From: Acidimicrobiaceae bacterium
GTDB lineage: Bacteria > Actinomycetota > Acidimicrobiia > Acidimicrobiales > Ilumatobacteraceae
NCBI GenBank assembly: GCA_016722025.1
Contig: JADKGZ010000005.1
Span: 128,501 to 192,500 of the forward strand
Direction of reading: 5' to 3'
Length of the DNA: 64,000 nucleotides
The translations under genes were made by a program, and so were the position numbers. Below are positions 55,331 to 64,000 of the stretch, one piece after another; position 1 is the first letter of the stretch, and each line of letters starts with the position of its first letter. The notes under the pieces are model-generated. The model was given only the letters and a program-made list of their open reading frames with translations. It made no database searches and had not been told where the DNA came from.

Positions 55331-56541
55331 CAGCGCACGCATTCGACACGCCGGCGTTCGAGCTGCACGGGCAGCAGCACTGCCCGTTCATGCCGGTGTT
55401 CGGCCCGCCACAGGTGATGTTCGAGCGCGGCTCGGGCACCGAGCTGTGGGACGCCGACGGCAAGCGCTACCTCGACTTCCTCAGCGGCCTTGCGGTCACA
55501 TCGCTCGGGCACTCGCACCCGGCGGTCACCGAGGCGCTGCTGCAGCAGGCCGACACGCTGCTGCACGTCAGCAACCTGTTCGCCAATCCAGCTGCCGCTC
55601 ACGCGGCGTTGGAGCTGAACGGCTTGCTCGCCGAGGTCACCGGCATGCACGGGCAGGTGTTCTTCTGCAACAGCGGTGCCGAAGCCAACGAGGCCGCGCT
55701 GAAGCTGGCCCGCAAGTTCGGCGGCCGCGGCCGCCACGTGGTTGTCAGCGCGTACGGCAGCTTCCACGGTCGCACGCTGGCGACGCTGGCTGCCACCGGG
55801 CAGCCGGCAAAGCACGAACCGTTTCAACCGATGCCCGATGGCTTCCGCCACGTCGAGTTCAACGACATCGCGGCGCTGGAAGCATCGCTCGACCCTTCGG
55901 TGGCGGCGGTGCTGCTCGAGCCGGTGCAAGGTGAGGGAGGCGTGTTGCCGGCCCACCCGCAGTACTTGCGCGACGTGCGCGCGCTGTGCGACGAGCGTGG
56001 TCTGTTGCTGATGATCGACGAGATACAGACGGGGTTCGGTCGCACAGGTGCCTGGTTCGGCTTCCAGCACTCCGGTGTGGTGCCCGACGTGGTGACGATG
56101 GCCAAGGCGATGGGCAACGGCTTCCCCGTCGGCGCCTGCTGGGCCAAGCGCGAGATCGCCGGCGTGTTCCAGCCCGGCGATCACGGCAGCACCTACAGCG
56201 GCACGGCCATCGCCACTGCAGTGGTCAGCGCCGTGCTGCGCGAGATGCGACGCATCGATGCTCCTTCTCTCGCCGCCGCCCGCGGAGCGGATCTGTCCGC
56301 CAAGGTGGCTGCACTGCCGGGCGTTGTCGGTGTCCGCGGTGCGGGCTTGCTGCTGGCGCTCGAGTTGGCTCCCGGCATCGACGCCAAAGCCGTCTACACC
56401 CGGCTGCTGGCCGACGGCTTGGTCACCAATGCCGTGACCAACACGGCATTGCGCCTTGCCCCGCCCCTCACCGTCACGGGAGCCGAGATCGACGAAGCAG
56501 TCGAGATCATGCGCACCGCACTTCAGGAGTTCACCGCATGA
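55327..56541 (+). CDS. argD: Acetylornithine aminotransferase
   Basis: A PLP enzyme of subgroup II. FFCNSGAEANEAALKLAR binds the cofactor phosphate, SFHGRT follows, LLMIDEIQTGFGRTG has the PLP-ring Asp, and VVTMAKAMGNGFPVGA the Schiff-base Lys. It has 404 residues; ATG 55327 overlaps argB. It may also serve lysine synthesis, as in other bacteria. Confidence 0.96.
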   Translation: MTAHAFDTPAFELHGQQHCPFMPVFGPPQVMFERGSGTELWDADGKRYLDFLSGLAVTSLGHSHPAVTEALLQQADTLLHVSNLFANPAAAHAALELNGLLAEVTGMHGQVFFCNSGAEANEAALKLARKFGGRGRHVVVSAYGSFHGRTLATLAATGQPAKHEPFQPMPDGFRHVEFNDIAALEASLDPSVAAVLLEPVQGEGGVLPAHPQYLRDVRALCDERGLLLMIDEIQTGFGRTGAWFGFQHSGVVPDVVTMAKAMGNGFPVGACWAKREIAGVFQPGDHGSTYSGTAIATAVVSAVLREMRRIDAPSLAAARGADLSAKVAALPGVVGVRGAGLLLALELAPGIDAKAVYTRLLADGLVTNAVTNTALRLAPPLTVTGAEIDEAVEIMRTALQEFTA

Positions 56542-57434
56542 GCCGCCACCTGCTCGACATCACCGACCTGTCCGCCGAGGAGTTGCGCACCATCTTGCAC
56601 TTGGCGCAGCGAGTCGACCTGCCCCGCCCGCTGGAGGGTCTGGGAGTGGCGCTCATCTTCGAGAAGCCGTCGAACCGCACTCGCCAGTCGATGGAGATGG
56701 CGGTCTTCCAGCTCGGCGGCCACCCGGTGTACACCCGCGGCGAGGAGGTCGGCTTCGACGTTCGTGAATCGGCAGAGGACATCACCCACGTGATGGCCGG
56801 CTATCACGGCATGCTGGCCGCCCGCGTGTTCTCCCACTCGATCGTCACCCGCATGGCCGCGGTCAGTCCGGTGCCGGTGGTCAACATGCTCAGCGATCAT
56901 TCGCACCCGCTACAGGCGCTTGCAGATGTGCTGACGATGCAGCAGGTGCATGGCGCAGTGGTCGGTCTGCCGGTCGCGTACGTGGGCGACTACAACAACG
57001 TCTCGCGCTCGCTCGCAGAAGCACTCGTGCTGCTCGGTGGCAGCCTCGCCCTCGGCTGCCCGCTCGGCTACCACGCCGACGACGCGGAGCTCGAGCGGCT
57101 GAACGGGCTCGGCCCTGGCTCTGTCACCCAGGTGCACCGTCCGGCCGAGGCCGTGGCCGGCGCGGTCGCCGTGCACACCGACAGTTGGACGTCGATGGGT
57201 CAAGAGACCGAGAAGCAGCAGCGCAAGGTCGCGTTCGAGGGCTTCACCGTCGACGACGAGATGATGACCCACGCCGCCGCCGGCGCGGGCTTCTACCACT
57301 GCCTGCCCGCCTACCGCGGCCTGGAAGTCGCCGCCGAAGTCATCGATGGCCCGCACAGCCACGTGTACGCGCAGGCGCACAACCGCCTGCACGCCGCACG
57401 CGGCGCGCTCGCCTTCCTCATGGGGGTTCACTGA
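56538..57434 (+). CDS. argF: Ornithine carbamoyltransferase
   Basis: Joins ornithine and carbamoyl phosphate from CarAB. IFEKPSNRTRQSMEMA is the carbamoyl phosphate site (Asn where many enzymes have Thr), SHPLQALAD the HPxQ motif, VGDYNNVSRS binds ornithine, TDSWTSMGQE follows, and FYHCLPAYRG is the HCLP motif. It has 298 residues. The gap to argR is one base; argG, expected near here, is absent. Confidence 0.96.
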   Translation: MSRHLLDITDLSAEELRTILHLAQRVDLPRPLEGLGVALIFEKPSNRTRQSMEMAVFQLGGHPVYTRGEEVGFDVRESAEDITHVMAGYHGMLAARVFSHSIVTRMAAVSPVPVVNMLSDHSHPLQALADVLTMQQVHGAVVGLPVAYVGDYNNVSRSLAEALVLLGGSLALGCPLGYHADDAELERLNGLGPGSVTQVHRPAEAVAGAVAVHTDSWTSMGQETEKQQRKVAFEGFTVDDEMMTHAAAGAGFYHCLPAYRGLEVAAEVIDGPHSHVYAQAHNRLHAARGALAFLMGVH

Positions 57435-57435
57435 A

Positions 57436-57899
57436 ATGAGTTCGAAGGTGCAGCGCCAGCAGGCGATTGCCAAGTTGATCGGCAAGCACTCCGTCACCAA
57501 CCAGCCGCAGCTGGTCGATCTGCTCGCAGTCGACGGCATCGCTGCCACCCAGGCGACGGTATCGCGCGACCTGGAAGACCTCGGCGCCGTCAAGGTGCGC
57601 GTGCCGGGGGGCGAGACGGTCTACGCGATTCCCGAGTACGAGCCGGCCCGGCTGGCGCCGGAGGACCAGTTGCGCAGAGTCATGGGAGAGTGGGTCGCGG
57701 AAGTGAAGCGCAGCGGCGACCTGGTGGTGCTGCGCACGCCACCGGGCTGCGCGCACGTCGTTGCCTCTGCGCTCGACCGCAGCGGGCTGGAGGGCGTGCT
57801 GGGTACGGTGGCCGGCGACGATACGTTGCTGTGCGTGGCGGAAGAGGAGCTCGGAGGGGAAGCACTGGCGGCACGACTGCGCGACCTGGCGGGCCTCGC

Positions 57900-57903
<4 letters not shown>
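57436..57903 (+). CDS. argR: Arginine repressor
   Basis: 155 residues. The winged-helix DNA-binding domain has ATQATVSRDLEDLGAVKVRV; the C-terminal hexamerisation and arginine-binding domain has TPPGCAHVVASALDRSG and GTVAGDDTLLCV (GTIAGDDT-like motif). It likely acts on the ARG boxes at 53420 and 29062. No box is seen directly before argR, so it is autoregulated through the operon. It overlaps argH by 4 bp. Confidence 0.96.
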
Positions 57904-59277
<1,374 letters not shown>

Positions 59278-59306
<29 letters not shown>

Positions 59307-59775
59307 AGCCGACGCCACGCAGGTGGCGCCGAGGCTGTTGAACAAGTGGCTGTCGGTGCGCGGCACGATGGCGCGCATCACCGAGGTCGAGGCCTACACC
59401 GCCGATGATCCGGCGAGCCATTCGTTCCGGGGTCGCACCTCGCGCAACGCGGCGATGTTCGGGCCACCAGGACTCTGGTACGTCTACTTCGTCTACGGGA
59501 TGCACCACTGCCTGAACCTGGTGACCGGGCCCGATGGCGACGGCCAAGCGGTGCTCATCCGCTCCGTTCGCATCGAAGGCGTCGATCCTCGTCTCACCAA
59601 CGGGCCGGGCCGGCTCACGAAGGTGATCGGCATCGACCTCGCAGACAACGCAACGCACGCGGAGCTGTTCGACGACGGTGTCGCGCCGCCGCCCGATGCC
59701 GTGACGACCCCTCGCATCGGCATCACCAAGGCTGTTGAGTGGCCACGACGCTGGCTGCTGCCACCCGCCAGGTAG
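59278..59775 (+). CDS. 3-methyladenine DNA glycosylase (AAG/MPG family)
   Basis: Excises alkylated purines. RITEVEAYTADDPASHSFRG contains the catalytic Glu and the DNA-intercalating region; RNAAMFGPPGLWYVYFVYGMHH follows. NGPGRLTKVIGID is the C-terminal signature. With about 165 residues it is shorter than usual (about 200), mostly by a shorter loop after AVLIRS. The only sensible start is GTG 59278 inside argH. It is read in the arginine operon, where such a gene often sits in actinobacteria. Confidence 0.88.
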
Positions 59776-59845
59776 TTCGGCCCTACACAACCGGCATCGT
59801 CCGTCGTAGGTTGATGCGACCGTTCATCTTCAAGGGGGGACCCGA

Positions 59846-60987
59846 ATGGACAAGAGCACGCGTCCACGGCCGGTGGGCAAGGGTGATCGCGCGCCGTCGT
59901 TGAGCGCGTCGGCCATCGAGAAGTTCGAGGTCGCCAATGCGATGGAGGCTGCCAAGTCGGCGAAGCTCAACGCTGTGCGCGATGTGCTGCACAACGCCGC
60001 ACACGACGAGCTCTCGTCGGTGTCGCTGTGGTTGCAGGCGGTCCTCGCCGGGTCGTCGCCCGACGAGGCGCTCTCACTGCGCGGCGCCTGGCGCACCAGG
60101 ACGAGGTCATCTTCGGTGTTCCTCCGCTGGCATCCGACGACGAGCTCGCCGACGACTGGGCCACGGCGGTGTACCCCTATCGCAACCTCTTGTCGCGCAA
60201 GACGTACGAGCAACAGAAGTACCAGCTGCAGGTGGAGCTGCTCAAGATGCAGGCATGGGTGAAGGAGAGCGGCCAGCGCATCGTGATCATCTTCGAAGGA
60301 CGCGACGCCGCCGGAAAGGGCGGCACGATCAAGCGGTTCATGGAGCATCTCAACCCTCGCGGAGCGCGAGTGGTGGCGCTGGAGAAGCCGACGGATCTCG
60401 AGCGCGGCCAGTGGTACTTCCAGCGTTACGTGCAACACCTGCCGACCGCAGGAGAGATCGTGCTGTTCGACCGGTCGTGGTACAACCGGGCAGGTGTCGA
60501 GCGTGTGATGGGCTTCTGCACCGATGCCGAGTACTCGGAGTTCATGCGCCAGACCCCCGAGTTCGAGCGCAACTTGGCGCGCAGCGGCGTGCACCTGGTG
60601 AAGCTGTGGTTCTCGGTCAGTCGCGCCGAGCAGCAGCGGCGATTCGCGGAACGCAAGCAGCACCCGTTGAAGCAGTGGAAGCTGTCGCCCATCGACATGG
60701 CCTCGCTCGACAAGTGGGACGACTACACGAAGGCCAAGGAGGCCATGTTCCGGCACACCGACACTCCCGATGCCCCGTGGACCGTCGTCAAGAGCGACTG
60801 CAAGAAGCGGGCTCGGCTCAACGCGCTGCGGTTCGTGCTGCACAAGATGCCCTACACCGGCAAGGACATCGAGCGCATCAGTGCGGTCGACCCTCTGATC
60901 GTGGGCCATGCCAGCCAGATCTTCGACCTGGCCGAGCGTCGCAAAGACCACGGCGTACCCAGGCTGCACCACACGCCTCACCGTTGA
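59846..60987 (+). CDS. ppk2: Polyphosphate kinase 2 (frameshifted)
   Basis: Transfers phosphate between polyphosphate and nucleotides. EGRDAAGKGGTIKRF is Walker A, FDRSWYNRAGVERVMGFC Walker B, and KWDDYTKAKEAMFRHTDT the lid. The first about 80 residues (helical, basic, KSTRPRPVGKGDRAPSLSAS region) are in another frame and join by one missing base near 60095. This N-terminal part is probably genuine: ATG 59846 is preceded by AAGGGGGG and a TAGGTT hexamer (59807-59812). The direction of the reaction cannot be told from sequence. Its end overlaps the convergent DUF2332 gene by 10 bp. Confidence 0.9.
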
Positions 60988-62054
60988 CGGGTGGTGCCTC
61001 GGTGCTCCCAGTGCACCCAGAAGCCATGTGGGTGGGTGGTCGCGAGGCGGCGAACAACCCGGTGCCCGCCTCGCCAGGTCACCAGGCTGAGCACGGTGAT
61101 GTCCTCGCCCGGCGACGCCGCGGGGATCGGCAGTTCCGGCGTCTGAGCTGGGCTCTCGGCAATGATCCAGGACAGGTCGCGTTGGTTGCCGAGATCGTCG
61201 AGCGTGGCCACGTATGCCGTGCGCTGGGAGGGGGTGAGGTAGTTCAGCACCCAGCTGTTCGTGACCACCGGATGGCCGTGCGCTGACGCCTCACCGACAA
61301 GCTCGGGCAGCGCACCGATCGCGTCGCCACGCCGCACGTCGGGGGGCTGCTGCCGCGCGAGCTCGACGGCTGCCACCAGGCGCGCGAACCGATCCGCCTG
61401 GTCCGGCCAGACGCACGCTTCCAACCAACGGACCTCCTCGTCCTCGCGCACATCGATCGGGGCGATGTCGATGCCGATCGATGCACCCACATCGGGAAGC
61501 GTGGCAGGCACCGGGACACCGCCGCGAGTTGCGCAGTCGAGCACGACGGGGGATGGGCCACCCACCGAGCCGCCCGGCGAAAAGCGGTACTCGTAGCGGG
61601 GGAGCAGCAGGTTGAGGCCCGCACTGGTGCCCACGTCGAGGTGGGCGAGCGTGCCCACCTCATCGGCCAGCATTCCGAGCGCCGGGAGGAACTGGGAGCA
61701 CCTGCCCACTTCGTTCGTCTGCGTCGATCGAGTCGCGATCAGCGCTCTCAGCGCGTCGCTGTGCCGGCGGCAGCACTCGCGAAAGGTGGGGAAGGGGTCG
61801 CCGCTGTCTGGTTCGCCGACCAGATTCGTATAGAACCGCTCGAGGTCGGGCTCGTCACCGCGGAGAACGAGGTGGTGCACCGCGGCGAAGAGCAACACGG
61901 GCAACTGCTGTTCCGCTGGCGCCACCCCGAGCAGTTCCAGGATCTCGGGCTCGTCGGCGATGCACGGCGCGAGCCGACCATAGAGGGGTGCTCTCGCCGC
62001 CGACGAGCGCCCGAAGTCGCGGAACCGTGTGGCTAGCTCGTCGAGTTCGGCCAT
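60978..62054 (-). CDS. DUF2332 family protein
   Basis: A 358-residue actinobacterial protein of unknown function. FRDFGRSSAARAPLYGRLA and LLFAAVHHLVLRG are typical of DUF2332; HLDVGTSAGLNLLL resembles a SAM-binding motif I, and the C-terminal VVTNSWVLNYLTPSQRTAYV follows. A methyltransferase-like role is possible but unproven. ATG 62054 has a TAGCGT hexamer 7 nt upstream. It is divergent from tyrS. Confidence 0.83.
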   Translation of the reverse strand: MAELDELATRFRDFGRSSAARAPLYGRLAPCIADEPEILELLGVAPAEQQLPVLLFAAVHHLVLRGDEPDLERFYTNLVGEPDSGDPFPTFRECCRRHSDALRALIATRSTQTNEVGRCSQFLPALGMLADEVGTLAHLDVGTSAGLNLLLPRYEYRFSPGGSVGGPSPVVLDCATRGGVPVPATLPDVGASIGIDIAPIDVREDEEVRWLEACVWPDQADRFARLVAAVELARQQPPDVRRGDAIGALPELVGEASAHGHPVVTNSWVLNYLTPSQRTAYVATLDDLGNQRDLSWIIAESPAQTPELPIPAASPGEDITVLSLVTWRGGHRVVRRLATTHPHGFWVHWEHRGTTRQR

Positions 62055-62061
62055 GACGTGG

Positions 62062-62067
62062 ACGCTA
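62062..62067 (-). promoter_or_regulatory. -10 element of the DUF2332 gene
   Basis: TAGCGT on the minus strand, 7 nt before ATG 62054. Confidence 0.5.
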
Positions 62068-62172
62068 GCGAGCCGGGGCATGGCTGCTGGCGCGCCCGTC
62101 GCGCACCCGCATCCTCGCCCGACCATGAAGTGGCTGCGGAACCTTGCACCTGACCTGGCAACATGAAGCACT

Positions 62173-63416
62173 ATGGATCTGCTCGACGACCTTCATGCGC
62201 GTGGCCTGGTCCACGACTCCACCGATCTGGCCGCACTACGCGCCAGGCTGGCGCAGGGGCCGATCGGGCTGTACATCGGCTTCGACCCCACGGCCGACTC
62301 GTTGCACGTCGGCCATCTCGTCGGCCAGTTGTTCCTCCGTCGCTTCCAGCTGGCCGGCCATCGGCCGTTTCCGCTGGCTGGTGGCGCCACCGGCATGATC
62401 GGCGACCCGGGGGGTCGCAGCGACGAACGCAATCTGCTCGACGCCGAGACCTTGGGCCGCAACGTCGAACGCATCAAGGGCCAGCTCGTCAAACTGCTGG
62501 ACTTCGAGCCCGGCCCGTTCCAAGCCACCCTGGTCAACAACGCCGACTGGACTGCGTCGATCTCGATGCTGGAGTTCCTCCGTGACGTCGGCAAGCACTT
62601 CACGGTGAACCAGATGACGTCCAAGGACTCGGTGCGCAGCCGCATCGAGAGCGAGCACGGCATCTCCTACACCGAGTTCAGCTACATGCTGCTGCAGGCC
62701 AACGACTTCCGCCACCTCTACGAGACCCACGACGTGGAGCTGCAAGCCGGAGGCAGCGACCAGTGGGGCAACATCGTTGCCGGGGTCGAGCTCGTTCGGC
62801 GCCGGCTCGGCAATGCAGCCCACGCCCTCACCCATCCACTCATGCTGCGCGCCGATGGACACAAGTTCGGCAAGTCTGCGGCGGGCGAGTCGGTGTGGCT
62901 GGCCGCCGAGCGGACGTCGCCGTACCAGTTCCGACTGGTGGGGGAGCAGCTCGCAGCGCCGGAGCGCCGTGTCGCCCAACGCGCCCTCGCTGATGAGCTG
63001 ACGTCGATGGTGCATGGCCCGGCGGCGGCGGCAGCCGCCGGGGAGGCCGCGACGGTGCTGTTCGGTGGCGATCCGACCACCGCCTCAGGGGCCGCACTCG
63101 AGATCGTCGCTGCGGAGGTGCCCGGCGTCACGTTGCCGGCCGACGTGCAGGGTGTGCGCGTGCACGAGTTGCTGATCGAGGCAGGTGTGGCGAAGTCGGC
63201 GAGCGAGGTCAACCGCCTGCTCGGGCAGGGGCAGTTCGCGCAGGAAATCGCGTGCTCGACGCCGATGGCCTGCTGCGCACATCCGACCTGCTCAACGGCT
63301 ATTTCTTGCTGCTGCGCAAGGGCAAGCGCGACTTCGCCGTCGGAGAAACTTTCCCCAAGAGGTTGATACGGCTCGTTTGCCCGCTAGCTTCGTATCTCGC
63401 TCCGGACGGGCAGTAA
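62173..63416 (+). CDS. tyrS: Tyrosyl-tRNA synthetase (frameshifted near the end)
   Basis: Charges tRNA-Tyr. LYIGFDPTADSLHVGHLVG contains the class I HIGH-type motif (HVGH), AGGSDQWGNIVAG the tyrosine-binding strand, and KFGKSAAGE the KMSKS-equivalent (KFGKS). The C-terminal S4-like domain begins VHELLIEAGVAKSASEVNRLL; one missing A near 63244 then shifts the frame, after which LLNGYFLLLRKGKRDFAVG completes the domain. The shifted frame stops at TAA 63414-63416; the raw frame would stop at 63366. About 414 residues. Confidence 0.95.
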
Positions 63417-63543
63417 AGCCTCCGAAGCACCGGCACCAACAGCAGCTTCGGCAGCTGAGTGCCGCAGAGCGACCTCAGCAATGAGCGTCGGCTCCTTGAA
63501 AACGGAAGAGAAGACTGAACGCCAGTGCGGGCAGTGACGGACT

Positions 63544-63563
63544 CAGCCTTCGGGCCGAGGCTG
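63544..63563 (+). terminator. Hairpin, possible tyrS terminator
   Basis: CAGCCTT and GAGGCTG form a 7-bp stem (one G-T pair) around a GC-rich loop, 128 bp after the tyrS stop. No T-tract. Confidence 0.4.
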
Positions 63564-63588
63564 GACGCTGTCTTGTCAATTCAAAAGT

Positions 63589-63610
63589 CCACGGGCTCCC
63601 AAGCTCGTGG
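63589..63610 (+). terminator. Hairpin in the rRNA leader
   Basis: CCACGGGCT and AGCTCGTGG pair over 9 bp with one G-T pair around the loop CCCA. It may be a terminator of the upstream gene or a leader structure. Confidence 0.4.
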
Positions 63611-63642
63611 CAAATCAATTAGTCAGATCTGAGTGCTATCCA

Positions 63643-63660
63643 CACAAGTTTTCCCTTGTG
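63643..63660 (+). other. Leader hairpin
   Basis: CACAAG and CTTGTG pair perfectly around a 6-nt loop (TTTTCC). Confidence 0.4.
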
Positions 63661-63668
63661 ATGCATTC

Positions 63669-63683
63669 AGCTCTTAACGATTC
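63669..63683 (+). promoter_or_regulatory. boxA-like antitermination sequence
   Basis: AGCTCTTAACGATTC resembles the bacterial rRNA boxA (TGCTCTTTAACAATT). NusB, encoded at 24.9 kb, would bind here. Match judged by eye. Confidence 0.5.
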
Positions 63684-63690
63684 GGTCTGA

Positions 63691-63710
63691 GCCTCACCTT
63701 CGGGTAGGGC
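63691..63710 (+). other. UUCG-tetraloop hairpin before 16S rRNA
   Basis: GCCTCACC and GGTAGGGC pair with one mismatch around TTCG, just before the mature 16S end. It may be part of the processing signal. Confidence 0.45.
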
Positions 63711-63720
63711 CTTGACAGGT

Positions 63721-64000
63721 TTTTGTTGGAGAGTTTGATCCTGGCTCAGGACGAACGCTGGCGGCGTGCTTAACACATGCAAGTCGAACGAGGTCCATGA
63801 AGTAGCAATACAAGGGAAGACCTAGTGGCGAACGGGTGCGTAACACGTGAGGAACTTGTCCCGGTCTCTGGGATAACAGTTGGAAACGACTGCTAATACC
63901 GGATGACGTCGGAGCATCGCATGGTGTACTGACGAAAGGGTTACTGGATCGGGAGAGCCTCGCGGCCTATCAGCTTGTTGGTGGGGTAACGGCCCACCAA
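63721..64000 (+). rRNA. 16S ribosomal RNA, 5' part
   Basis: AGAGTTTGATCCTGGCTCAG begins at 63730, followed by the universally conserved GACGAACGCTGGCGGCG and ACACATGCAAGTCGAACG, and later TGGCGAACGGGTGCGTAAC. The window ends after about 280 nt. The mature 5' end is estimated from the distance to the conserved AGAGTTTGATC. The sequence is clearly actinobacterial; the GGAAACGACTGCTAATACCGG region suggests Acidimicrobiia. Confidence 0.97.

Larger units (their letters stand above)
63417..63720 (+). other. rRNA operon leader
   Basis: The 304 bp between tyrS and 16S rRNA hold no gene. The stretch is less GC-rich than the coding regions and contains four hairpins and a boxA-like sequence (listed separately). 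Promoters of the rRNA operon should be here; TTGAAA (63496-63501) and TTGTCA (63573-63578) are possible -35 elements, but I could not pair either with a convincing -10. Confidence 0.6.

Overview
The window is a 64-kb piece of a high-GC actinobacterial chromosome. The gene order, an actinobacterial-type integration host factor, a PriA without helicase motifs, DUF1844 and DUF2332 proteins, and a partial actinobacterial-type 16S rRNA at the right end all point that way. The 16S fragment and several protein styles suggest Acidimicrobiia (Ilumatobacter relatives), but genus is a low-confidence inference. Almost everything is core metabolism and translation. I see no phage, transposon, CRISPR array or tRNA gene, and no convincing new defence or biosynthetic system.

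Layout. 1-12.2 kb: end of guaB1, cmk, plsC, an M18 aminopeptidase, a histidine phosphatase, pyk, an alpha/beta hydrolase, a badly broken stretch (DUF3151, mobA and rhodanese fragments, rnd, a ParA ATPase, a GH13 glucosidase), then typA. 12.2-12.8 kb: a gene-free stretch with strong hairpins and a G-rich tract. 12.8-25.3 kb: a cysteine-rich conserved protein, a PhyH-type oxygenase, alaS-ruvX-mltG, the shikimate genes aroE-aroC-aroK-aroB-GNAT-aroQ, pepQ, efp and nusB. 25.4-28.9 kb: two unusual membrane glycosyltransferase-like proteins. 29-42.8 kb: carA-carB-pyrD, mihF-gmk-rpoZ-coaBC-metK-priA, def-fmt-rsmB. 42.8-53.4 kb: moaB, a GT2 glycosyltransferase, hisG with two small partners, infC-rpmI-rplT, an rRNA methyltransferase, pheS-pheT and an AlgH-family protein. 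53.4-59.8 kb: the arginine operon argC-B-D-F-R-H plus a DNA glycosylase. 59.8-64 kb: ppk2, a DUF2332 protein, tyrS, then an rRNA leader and the start of 16S rRNA.

How it works together. Arginine and pyrimidine synthesis share carbamoyl phosphate: argC and carA both carry tandem ArgR boxes with identical geometry, and argR lies in the arginine operon. Translation genes (alaS, pheST, tyrS, infC, rpmI, rplT, efp, def, fmt, typA, rRNA methyltransferases) dominate the rest. Genes inside operons typically overlap by 4 bp (ATGA or GTGA).

Two genome-wide signals stand out. Sixteen genes at transcription-unit starts have a TANNNT hexamer 6-9 nt before the start codon and no obvious Shine-Dalgarno, the signature of leaderless transcripts; in four of them the hexamer begins with the TAG stop codon of the preceding gene. 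infC has no ATG, GTG or TTG start at all and seems to begin at AUA or AUU.

Quality warning. More than 25 frameshifts break genes here, including essential single-copy ones (cmk, typA, alaS, pheS, tyrS), so most are probably sequence errors. They cluster at 0-15 kb and after 42 kb; 14.8-42.0 kb is free of them. Coordinates of frameshifted genes span the whole inferred gene.
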